Positions 35,325 to 42,730 of a stretch of DNA of 61,754 bases are shown in pieces. Made by a program: the position numbers and the translations under genes. The stretch covers positions 1-61,754 of the forward strand of contig JAICQQ010000022.1 in NCBI GenBank assembly GCA_025937785.1, written 5' to 3'. The notes below the pieces were generated by a model. The model had not been told where the DNA came from, made no database searches, and worked only from the letters and a program-made list of their open reading frames with translations. Position 1 is the first letter of the stretch, and every line of letters starts with the position of its first letter. The stretch comes from Polyangiaceae bacterium (lineage in GTDB: Bacteria > Myxococcota_A > Polyangia > Polyangiales > Polyangiaceae).

Positions 35325-35552
35325 ATGTTAGACAAGCTACGTTCGTTTGCCGGGTTCATCGCGTTTGCTGGGTTGATGTCGATCGTGTTGAACTTGGTCG
35401 GGTACAACTTGCGCATTCTGATGTGGATCGATCTCTGGGGCGACGTCGTCGGGTGGCTGATCCGCGTAGGGCTTTTGGTGGGCGGCGTGGCGCTGTTCTT
35501 CGTGCTTCCGTCCGAAGAAGGCGCCAAGGAGCAGCAGGCCCCCGGTCAGTAG
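35325..35552 (+). CDS. Small two-helix membrane protein
   Basis: A 75-residue protein of unknown function. It has a short basic N-terminus (MLDKLRSF), helix one (IAFAGLMSIVLNLVGY), a polar turn with WIDLWGDVVGW, helix two (LIRVGLLVGGVALFFVL), and a charged tail with PSEEGAKEQQ. GGAGG at 35311-35315 stands nine bases before the ATG, so translation looks real despite the size. Upstream lies a long inverted repeat; downstream a convergent gene begins after 20 bases. Possible roles include a membrane accessory or stress peptide; nothing more can be said. Confidence 0.75.
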   Translation: MLDKLRSFAGFIAFAGLMSIVLNLVGYNLRILMWIDLWGDVVGWLIRVGLLVGGVALFFVLPSEEGAKEQQAPGQ

Positions 35553-35564
35553 CTGGCGAGGTTT

Positions 35565-35588
35565 CGCGGGATTTAGGGCGGCCCCGCG
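35565..35588. terminator. Short hairpin between convergent genes
   Basis: CGCGGG (35565-35570) and CCCGCG (35583-35588) form a six-base stem with a 12-base loop in and just beyond the 20-base gap between the small membrane gene and the convergent ferritin-like gene. No T tract is present, so termination is only a guess. Confidence 0.35.
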
Positions 35589-37300
35589 AGCGCAAGCAGA
35601 GCGTGCGCCGTCACGTCCGCGCGAAGCGTCGTGTGGTTCGGCTCCAGCGGAAACGCGCCCAGACTCAGCTCGGGGTCCACGTCGGGCGTGTCGTCGTCGA
35701 TCTGCCAGCGCATCAAATAGCTTCGTCCGGCGCTCACGCGGGCGCTGGCCTCGGGTGCGGTTTCCGGCGCCAGCGCTTCGACCGCGGCCGCCACGAGTGC
35801 CAGCGGCAGCGTGGGCCCGTGGCACTCGCCCGCTCGTCCCAGGGGGGCGAGTGCCGTCTGCAAGTTGCGCACGGCCTGCGCCAGCGTCGTTTGGTCATCG
35901 AGACGCCGTGCTGCCAGGGCCGTCCAGCACGGCCACGGGGTGGTCCTGAGGGAGGCGCGGCAAAGCGTCCACGCTTCGGGCCCTGCCTCGGCACCGGCAG
36001 CTGTCACGACCTGCGCCAGGTGCCAGGTCGACGCCGGATCCTGCGAGAACGCAGCGACGTCCGCCGGCAGTGCCATGAGCGAATGCTCGACCCCCGCGAG
36101 TCTCAGCAGCGCCACGGTGCCGAGGGCCGCGTCGCGCTGTGCCGGCCAGTCCGCGGGTGGACGCCCGGCCGCTACCAGCGCCACCTGCTGCATCAGAAAC
36201 TGGCGGAGGCGTTCGGTGCTTGGATGCGCGGTCGCGACTTTGTTCAGGGCCAGCAGCACGACCGCCGCGCGCCCGTAGTAGAACTGGCCGCGCGACTCGG
36301 CGCCCGCACCCGCGGCATCGAGGGTCAAGCGGAGCGAACCGTCGTCACCGATCGCGCGCGCCAGCCACTCCGCGCCGCGCTGAATGGCGCGCTCGCGTGC
36401 TGCATCGAACTCCGAGACCGTCGTGGCGGTCAGCACGAGGCGCGCCGGCTCGATGCTCGAGCTCCGCGTCGCTCGGCGCCGTTTCTCCCAGATGGTACTG
36501 CCGTTCAGCCCGATCGCATCCAGGCCCGGACAGATCTCGTGTTGCATCACGCGCTGGATCACCCCACGCTGAGAGAGCGAATCGAGCACCCCGAGCGCCT
36601 TCGCATCGGCTTCCGCCTCCAGCGGAGCATCGCGTCCCGTCCAGAAGTAGCATTCCAGATCCATGACGAAGGTCGAGATGCGATCGGCCAGGCGCTGCTT
36701 TTCCGGCAGCGTCCAAGCGGGTGCGCGCCACGCGAAGTAGTACCATCCGAGGCGCGCGTGGTGCACCTCGTCGGCGGCGAGCGCGGTATACAGTGCTCGA
36801 GCCACCGGGTCGTCCGCGTTGCGTCGGCACTCCGTGAGCAACGCTCCAGCCAGCGTCTCGCCGATGGCCGAGTACTTGAGGACGAAGTGATCGAGCTCCT
36901 CGATGTCGTCTAGGTTGCGGCTGGCGCGCAACACTTCGTTGCCATCGACTTCGAGCTCGACATCGTGACCCGAGCACAGCTCGGCGAAGCGCGTGCAGTA
37001 GTCGGCGTGACGGATTTCGTCGCTGCTGATCGACGCTGCGGCCGAGATGATGTCGAACGGGGCGCGAGTCAGCGCCAGCGCGGAGGCGAGTTGGCCGAAG
37101 AGTCCGACGGCGCCATACTCGCCTTCTGCCAAGGTTTTGGCTTGATCGAAGGCGAGTGCGAGCGCGCGCGGCGAATACGCCGTCGTGGAGAAGCGCTCCC
37201 AGGGGATGCGCCGTCTGGAGCGTTGGCTGCCAGTCGGCGAGGAGCTGTCGTGAGCGCGAGCGAGCGGCGTCGCGCTCGCGGTGCGCCGGACTCGCAGCAT
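35573..37300 (-). CDS. Ferritin-like diiron domain fused to an alpha/alpha-toroid-like domain
   Basis: A 575-residue protein. The N-terminal half (about 40-260) has the complete diiron pattern of ferritin-like oxidases: E61, E95xxH98 (DEIRH), E148 (IGETL) and E178xxH181 (DEVHH), on four predicted helices. The C-terminal part (about 290-575) consists of helical hairpins (RAIQRGAEWLARAIGDDGSL; YYGRAAVVLLALNKVA) like terpene-cyclase, prenyltransferase or related alpha/alpha toroids, but without an Asp-rich catalytic motif that I can see. Function is unknown; oxygen-dependent oxidation is possible. It begins five bases after the Gly-rich secreted protein gene, so the two form an operon. Confidence 0.82.
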   Translation of the reverse strand: MLRVRRTASATPLARAHDSSSPTGSQRSRRRIPWERFSTTAYSPRALALAFDQAKTLAEGEYGAVGLFGQLASALALTRAPFDIISAAASISSDEIRHADYCTRFAELCSGHDVELEVDGNEVLRASRNLDDIEELDHFVLKYSAIGETLAGALLTECRRNADDPVARALYTALAADEVHHARLGWYYFAWRAPAWTLPEKQRLADRISTFVMDLECYFWTGRDAPLEAEADAKALGVLDSLSQRGVIQRVMQHEICPGLDAIGLNGSTIWEKRRRATRSSSIEPARLVLTATTVSEFDAARERAIQRGAEWLARAIGDDGSLRLTLDAAGAGAESRGQFYYGRAAVVLLALNKVATAHPSTERLRQFLMQQVALVAAGRPPADWPAQRDAALGTVALLRLAGVEHSLMALPADVAAFSQDPASTWHLAQVVTAAGAEAGPEAWTLCRASLRTTPWPCWTALAARRLDDQTTLAQAVRNLQTALAPLGRAGECHGPTLPLALVAAAVEALAPETAPEASARVSAGRSYLMRWQIDDDTPDVDPELSLGAFPLEPNHTTLRADVTAHALLALAGPP

Positions 37301-37305
37301 GCCGA

Positions 37306-37794
37306 TCAGCCTCCCTCCGGTCCGTCCGAACCGTTCTCGGTGGGGGCGCGCTCTCGGGCACCCGCTTGTCCACCTTCGCCGAGCGCGCCGGCCTCGCCGC
37401 CTGCACCCAGCTGGCCGCCGAATCCAGCGACGGCCAGCGCGATCAGCGATCCGCCCGCTCCGAACGACAGCCCCGTGGTCCCGCTCGACGTGACGGACGT
37501 CGCGGTCGTTCCGGAGCTCGTGATCGTCCCCGAGATCGCCGTCGCTGCGTTGGGCACGCCGCCGTATCCGCTGACCGCGAGCACGATGCTGCCACCGAAC
37601 CCGTTGACTGCGAGCACGATGACCGTGCCACCCACGCCCGTCGTGATGCTGCTACCGTCGTTGGTAGAGTTGGCCCCGCCGCCGCTGCGCTCGGTTTCAC
37701 CACAGGCCGGCGTGACGCTGGCCACACCCGCACAGGCGGCTTGCAGCACCACCAGCGGTACGATCGAAGTTTTCGCCGGTCGCTTGCGTTTCAT
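37306..37794 (-). CDS. Gly-rich secreted protein with repeated AV-x-G-aromatic-GG motif
   Basis: A 162-residue exported protein. The N-terminus MKRKRPAKTSIVPLVVLQAACAG is a signal peptide; cleavage at a lipobox-like site (LQAAC or TPAC) is uncertain. The mature chain has three copies of a decapeptide of form (V/I)(V/A)LAV-x-G(F/Y)GG: IVLAVNGFGG, IVLAVSGYGG and IALAVAGFGG, set among Ser/Thr/Gly segments, and ends in a Gly/Glu-rich tail. GGGAGG stands seven bases before the ATG. It is the first gene of an operon with the diiron/toroid protein, which could act on it. No family was recognised. Confidence 0.75.
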   Translation of the reverse strand: MKRKRPAKTSIVPLVVLQAACAGVASVTPACGETERSGGGANSTNDGSSITTGVGGTVIVLAVNGFGGSIVLAVSGYGGVPNAATAISGTITSSGTTATSVTSSGTTGLSFGAGGSLIALAVAGFGGQLGAGGEAGALGEGGQAGARERAPTENGSDGPEGG

Positions 37795-37963
37795 GCGCCT
37801 ACCTCCCGAATTCCAGCCCGTTGCCCACGTGATCGAGGCTACTGCCAACACGGGAGCGCCGCAAACCGTCCGGAGAGCGAGTCTCCGAGCCCGCGCGTGA
37901 TAATTCTAGTGTCCCTACAACGAATGCTGACATCACCGCGGTGCGCTCCTCCAGCGACCGGCG

Positions 37964-38200
37964 ATGTCCGTGGACGTACAGGCATTCCTTGGTGAAGAAT
38001 GGTCGGCAATGCAAGCTGAAGGCCTAGCCTCGCCATGGCTGGCGCGGCTCAGCCTGCGCGAGAAGAAGTACGCGAAGACCAAGCTCGCGCTGCTCGATGC
38101 GGCGGAGCGCATCGGCGAGAAACCTTCGCCGCGATCAGCATCGAAGAGTTGTGCGAACAGGCCGAGGTGAGCGTGTACAGCCGGCAGCTCGATCTCGTGT
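37964..38200 (+). pseudogene. Broken TetR-family regulator gene
   Basis: Two frames together spell a TetR-type DNA-binding domain. The first reads LREKKYAKTKLALLDAAERIGEK (split here: LREKKYAKTK then LALLDAAERIGEK) up to about 38119; the second, shifted, continues with TFAAISIEELCEQAEVSVYS from about 38121. After this the homology ends before the recognition helix is complete (relatives continue EVSxxTFFNYF), so the gene carries both a frameshift and a loss of its 3' part. It lies 175 bases upstream of kdgK, which it may once have controlled. A sequencing error could explain the frameshift but not the truncation. Confidence 0.75.
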
Positions 38201-38374
38201 GGACGAGCCTGCGAGCTGGCGGCGGCGCTGGGCAAATCATGCTCGAACACCCGCCTCTCGCTCGAACCCGGTTAGCCCGACAGATGGGGTGCCGTTTCGG
38301 CTGGGTCGCGCTATCGTCCGGTCCAAGGAAGTCCGAATGCGTCCCACCGAACCAGTCAAGCAAGGGCTCGTGCA

Positions 38375-39472
38375 ATGACCACACTGACCATCAAGTCGCA
38401 GGGCGAGTGCGCTTACGACCAGGTGAGCCTGGGCGAGGTCATGTTGCGCCTGGATCCAGGCGAAAGCCGCATCCACACCACGCGCCAATTTCAAGTTTGG
38501 GAGGGCGGTGGCGAGTACAACGTGGCGCGCGGTCTCAGGCGCTGCTTCGGCTTACGCACCGCCGTCGTGACCGCGCTCGCTGACAATCCCGTCGGGAGGC
38601 TGCTCGAAGACCTGATGCTCCAAGGCGGCGTGGACCTCTCATACTTGAATTGGGTCGATTACGACGGCGTCGGACGCACGGTGCGCAACGGGCTCAACTT
38701 CACGGAGCGCGGCTTCGGACCGCGCGGTGGGGTCGGCTGCTCCGATCGTGGTCACACGGCCGTATCGCATATGCGCCCCGGCGACGTGGACTGGGACCGG
38801 CTCTTCCAGAAGCAAGGCGTGCGCTGGTTCCACACTGGTGGAGTGTTCTGCGCGCTCTCTTCGAGCACGGCGGAGGTCGCGCGCACGGCGATGCACGAGG
38901 CGCGCCGCTCGGGTACGCGCATCAGCTACGATCTGAATTTCCGATCGTCGTTGTGGCGCACGAACAGCGGGCACGAGGGCGCGCAGCGCGTGAACCGCGC
39001 GCTGATGCCCTACGTCGACGTAGTGTTCGGCAACGAAGAGGACTATTCCGCGGCGCTTGGTTTCCCGCTCGAAGGCGTCGACGATGAGTACAACGAGCTG
39101 CCGGTCGAGGGCTACCAACGTATGATGGAGCGAGTCGTGCAGGAGTTCCCCAATCTCACGGGCGTGGTGGTGACGCTGCGCACCGCGCGCTCCGCCACCG
39201 TCAACGGTTGGGGAGCGCTCTGTTACCATGCGGGTGAGTTTCACCATGTCCAGCAGCGCGACGTCGAAATCTTCGATCGGGTCGGCGGCGGTGACTCGGT
39301 TGCGTCGGGCTACATCTACGGGCTGCTCGCGGGGCGCGGCCCGCGCTTCGCGTTGAACTGTGGCGTCACTCACGGCGCGCTCGCGATGAGCACGCCGGGC
39401 GACACCACGATGGCGACTTTGTCCGAAGTCCTGGCGTCGATGCAGGGCAAGGGCGCCAGGATCGCACGATGA
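38375..39472 (+). CDS. kdgK: 2-keto-3-deoxygluconate kinase (PfkB family)
   Basis: A sugar kinase of 365 residues phosphorylating 2-keto-3-deoxygluconate to KDPG. The PfkB fold is shown by GGGEYNVARGLRRCFG (substrate site) near 47-62, ISYDLNFRSSLW near 187, and the ATP/catalytic motif DRVGGGDSVASGY near 305, in which the catalytic Asp is kept but the usual DTxGAGD reads DRxGGGD. Context decides the substrate: the next gene is the KDPG aldolase, joined by ATGA overlap. It is longer than most KdgK proteins by an N-terminal ~15 residues and an insert near 225-250. The broken TetR gene lies upstream. Confidence 0.9.
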   Translation: MTTLTIKSQGECAYDQVSLGEVMLRLDPGESRIHTTRQFQVWEGGGEYNVARGLRRCFGLRTAVVTALADNPVGRLLEDLMLQGGVDLSYLNWVDYDGVGRTVRNGLNFTERGFGPRGGVGCSDRGHTAVSHMRPGDVDWDRLFQKQGVRWFHTGGVFCALSSSTAEVARTAMHEARRSGTRISYDLNFRSSLWRTNSGHEGAQRVNRALMPYVDVVFGNEEDYSAALGFPLEGVDDEYNELPVEGYQRMMERVVQEFPNLTGVVVTLRTARSATVNGWGALCYHAGEFHHVQQRDVEIFDRVGGGDSVASGYIYGLLAGRGPRFALNCGVTHGALAMSTPGDTTMATLSEVLASMQGKGARIAR

Positions 39473-40122
39473 CCCCCGAAGCGGCCTGTGGTTGGATCGA
39501 GGGACACGGGGTCGTGCCTGTCGTGCGCACCCGTTCTGCGGACGACGCGTTGCGGGCGGTAGCGGCACTGCGCGCGGGCGGCATTACGGTCTTCGAGATC
39601 ACGCTGACTGTTCCGAACGCGTTCGAGGTCATTCGGTCGCTGGCGCGTGGCCCCGGCGAGCCGGTGCTAGTGGGGGCTGGGACAGTGCTCTCGCCCGAGG
39701 ACGCGCGACGCTCGGTCGAGGCCGGCGCCGAGTTCGTGGTGTGCCCTGGGTTCGACCCGGCGATCGTGAGCAGCGTGCGCAAGCTCGAGCGTGCGGTCAT
39801 GCCCGGCGCCCTGACGCCTACCGAAGTGCTCGGAGCTTGGAATGCCGGTGCTCACGTGGTGAAGGTGTTCCCCTGCTCCGCCATGGGAGGCGCGTCCTAC
39901 CTGCAGGCTTTGCGGGGGCCGTTCCCTCACATCAAACTGATGCCTACGGGCGGCGTCGACGTAACGACCGCCGCCGCATACGTCGCGGCCGGCGCCTGCG
40001 CATTGGGCGTGGGTGGCAAGCTGGTGGACCAAGCGGCGCTCGACGCGGGTCGGGACGAGCTCTTGACCGAGCGAGCTCGGGAGCTGCTGCAGGCGGTCGC
40101 CGAGGCGCGCGGTAGGCCGTGA
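39469..40122 (+). CDS. eda: KDPG/KHG aldolase
   Basis: A 217-residue class I aldolase cleaving 2-keto-3-deoxy-6-phosphogluconate to pyruvate and glyceraldehyde 3-phosphate, the last step shared by the Entner-Doudoroff and uronate pathways. The general acid/base glutamate is in FEITLTV (near 44), the Schiff-base lysine in VKVFPCSAMGG (near 132), and the phosphate loop is LMPTGGVD. Length matches the family. It is coupled by ATGA overlap to kdgK upstream and by GTGA overlap to the tex gene downstream, so the three are translated as a unit. Confidence 0.95.
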   Translation: MTPEAACGWIEGHGVVPVVRTRSADDALRAVAALRAGGITVFEITLTVPNAFEVIRSLARGPGEPVLVGAGTVLSPEDARRSVEAGAEFVVCPGFDPAIVSSVRKLERAVMPGALTPTEVLGAWNAGAHVVKVFPCSAMGGASYLQALRGPFPHIKLMPTGGVDVTTAAAYVAAGACALGVGGKLVDQAALDAGRDELLTERARELLQAVAEARGRP

Positions 40123-42311
40123 GGTCGCCGGAGGCCGACTCCAGCTCCTTCGCCGAGGCCATTGCCAGCAAGCTTTCTCTTCCGGCGAAGGGCGTACGAG
40201 CGACGCTCGGCCTCTTCGCCCAGAAGGCTACGGTCCCCTTCATCGCGCGTTACCGCAAGGAGCTGACGGGCGGACTCGACGAGGTCATGCTGCGTCAGAT
40301 CGAAGCCGAGCAGCGCTCGCTGTCCGAGCTAGCTCAGCGCAAGCAGACCGTCATCGCCGCGCTGGAGAAGCAAGCCGCGCTCACGGACGAACTCGCAGCG
40401 CGGATCGCGCAGTGTGCTACGCGCGCGGAGCTCGAAGACCTGTATTTGCCGTTCAAGCCCAGGCGCCGGACGCGCGCGCAGGCCGCGCGAGAGCGAGGGC
40501 TCGAGCCGCTAGCCGAACGCATCCTGGCGCAGGCGCTGGGCGGTTCGCTCGAGCGCGAGGCTCAACGGTTCGTCAGCCGCGAGTGCGACGTACCGGACGT
40601 GGCTGCCGCCATCCAAGGCGCCAAAGACATCGTCGCCGAGGTCGTGTCGGAGCGCGCGGACGTTCGTGCGCTTTGCCGCGAGGCCTACCGGAAGCATGGC
40701 TGGGTGCGTTCCGTCGCCGTCAAGAAGGCAACCGAGAAGGGCCCGACCAAGTTCGAGCAGTACTATGACTACGCCGAGCGCGTTTCGAAGATACCGTCGC
40801 ACCGTTACCTCGCGATCCGTCGTGGTGAGGAGGCAGGCGTGCTGCGCGTCAAGATCGGCATCGACGAGGCTGAAGCGCTGCTCGCGCGGATGCTGCGGCT
40901 GATGCAGCACGTTGCGCGTTCTCCGTTCGGGCGCGCGCTCGCAGACGCGGTGCACGACGGTTTCGAACGGCTGCTCGCGGGCTCGATCGAGAACGAACTC
41001 GCCGCCGAGCTCGCCGCACGTTCGCAGGCTCGGGCGATCGAGGTTTTTGCCGATAATTTGCAGCACTTGTTGTTGGCGGCGCCGCTGGGCGCCAAAGTGG
41101 TGCTGGGCATAGATCCCGGTTTTCGGACGGGCTGCAAGTGTGCCGTCGTCGACGGTACGGGGAAGCTGCTGGAAGCGACGACGATCTACCCCACCGGAAG
41201 CGAGGCGCAGACGAGCGCTGCCGCGCGGAAGCTCGCCGAGCTCGTCGGCCGCCACGCGCCCGTCGCGATCGCGGTCGGCAACGGTACCGCAGGACGCGAG
41301 ACATCTAGCTTCGTGCGCCGAGCCCTCGCGGCTCTGGCGCAGCCGCACCCGATGCTGGTATCCGTCAACGAGGCCGGTGCGAGCGTTTACAGCGCATCCG
41401 AACTCGCCCGCAGCGAGTTTCCCGAGCTAGACCTCACGCTGCGCGGCGCAGTCAGCATCGCGCGCCGTCTCCAGGACCCCCTGGCAGAACTCGTCAAGAT
41501 CGAACCCCGCGCCATCGGCGTGGGACAGTACCAGCACGACCTGCCGGAGGCAGCTCTCGCGCAGCGGCTCGGCGAAGTGGTCGAGAGCGCCGTGAATCAC
41601 GTCGGCGTCGACCTGAACACCGCCAGCGCCGAGTTGCTCGCGTACGTTGCCGGCGTCGGACCAGCCATCGCCCGAGCCATCGTCCTCCGGCGCGAGGCCC
41701 AGGGCCCCTATCGCACCAGAAAAGACCTGCTCGACGTGCCCAAGCTCGGAGCGAAGACCTTCGAGCAAGCAGCGGGTTTCTTGCGGATCCGCGAGGGTCT
41801 GGAGCCGCTCGATGCGTCGGCGGTGCACCCCGAACGCTACGAGGTGGTGCTGCGCATGGCGCGCGACTACCAGCTCGAGCTGCGCCAACTGATCGGCAAT
41901 GCCAATGCCATTGATAACTTGCAATTGTCGCGCTACGTCGACGAAGCAAGCGGCGTGGGCTTGCCGACGCTCGAAGACATCGCGCGTGAGCTGAAGAAAC
42001 CAGGACGCGACCCGCGCGCCAGTTTCGAGCCGCCCAAGTTTCGTGAAGACGTCGCGCGCCTCGAAGATCTGCGAGTGGGCATGCTGCTCGAAGGCGTGGT
42101 GACGAACGTGACGGCGTTCGGGGCGTTCGTCGACATCGGGGTTCACCAAGATGGTCTGGTGCACGTGTCCGAACTTTCGCCAGGGTACGTGAAGAGTCCC
42201 GCCGACGTGGTCGCGGTCGGCGATGCATTGACGGTGAAGGTGCTAGCGGTGGACCTGGCACGAAAGCGCATTTCGCTGAGTGCCAAGGCCGCCCAGGCCG
42301 CCCAGAACTAA
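40119..42311 (+). CDS. tex: Tex-like S1 RNA-binding transcription accessory protein
   Basis: A 730-residue homolog of Tex/YhgF and of the core of eukaryotic Spt6. Domains in order: helical Tex N-domain (about 1-190, FIARYRKELTGGLDE); HTH region; YqgF/RuvX-like RNase H fold (about 325-455, LGIDPGFRTGCKCAV); paired helix-hairpin-helix motifs (about 490-560, VDLNTASAELLAYVAGVGP); S1 RNA-binding domain (about 640-715, GVVTNVTAFGAFVDIG). It binds nucleic acid and affects transcription; in some bacteria it alters toxin or stress genes. The GTG at 40119 overlaps the eda stop (GTGA), an unusual coupling of a sugar operon to tex. Confidence 0.95.
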   Translation: MRSPEADSSSFAEAIASKLSLPAKGVRATLGLFAQKATVPFIARYRKELTGGLDEVMLRQIEAEQRSLSELAQRKQTVIAALEKQAALTDELAARIAQCATRAELEDLYLPFKPRRRTRAQAARERGLEPLAERILAQALGGSLEREAQRFVSRECDVPDVAAAIQGAKDIVAEVVSERADVRALCREAYRKHGWVRSVAVKKATEKGPTKFEQYYDYAERVSKIPSHRYLAIRRGEEAGVLRVKIGIDEAEALLARMLRLMQHVARSPFGRALADAVHDGFERLLAGSIENELAAELAARSQARAIEVFADNLQHLLLAAPLGAKVVLGIDPGFRTGCKCAVVDGTGKLLEATTIYPTGSEAQTSAAARKLAELVGRHAPVAIAVGNGTAGRETSSFVRRALAALAQPHPMLVSVNEAGASVYSASELARSEFPELDLTLRGAVSIARRLQDPLAELVKIEPRAIGVGQYQHDLPEAALAQRLGEVVESAVNHVGVDLNTASAELLAYVAGVGPAIARAIVLRREAQGPYRTRKDLLDVPKLGAKTFEQAAGFLRIREGLEPLDASAVHPERYEVVLRMARDYQLELRQLIGNANAIDNLQLSRYVDEASGVGLPTLEDIARELKKPGRDPRASFEPPKFREDVARLEDLRVGMLLEGVVTNVTAFGAFVDIGVHQDGLVHVSELSPGYVKSPADVVAVGDALTVKVLAVDLARKRISLSAKAAQAAQN

Positions 42312-42342
42312 GAGCGAATCCCGGTCTCGAGCTCGATCACAT

Positions 42343-42515
42343 CCTTGGCAGACTTCTGGGTGGTGCGGTACTCGCCGACGCAAACCACGCGGCTTGTCTC
42401 GCCGACCAGCGCAAGCCACGCGGCTGGTACTCGCCGACCAGCGCAAGCCACGCGGCCCGTGCCACCGCATGGATGCGGCAGGGAATGCTTGGAGCGCGGG
42501 CCCGCGAGAACGCAC
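42343..42515 (-). repeat. Dispersed repeat element, copy B (inverted relative to copy A)
   Basis: Within the 419-base gap after tex, three units at about 42368, 42396 and 42427 repeat TCGCCGACCAGCGCAAGCCA-type sequence at 28- then 31-base steps. In reverse complement the order of blocks is the same as at 401-655: TCTCGCGGGCC, ATTCCC, GCATCC.TGCGGTGG, then units with GGCC.CGTGGCT.G and GGTCGGCG, then CACC...GTCTGCC.AG. Copy B has three units and copy A five. The rest of the gap (42516-42730) holds nothing I recognise. Confidence 0.8.
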
Positions 42516-42730
42516 ACTTGGACCACAGCGATCGCTGAGGCCGTGGAATTGAGCCCCGAAACCACTGCAATCGTCCGGGGCCCTCTGGTTATCAACAGCG
42601 GGGAGCCCTCAGCGCTTAACTGTGCATTGCACGCGCGCCTTCCCTGCCGCAGTCGCGCGGTGGCGCGCGGCACGGGGCGGCTAGCACGAGCCGCGGATTC
42701 TCGAGCGAACCGGCTGGGGGGCACCTCAAC

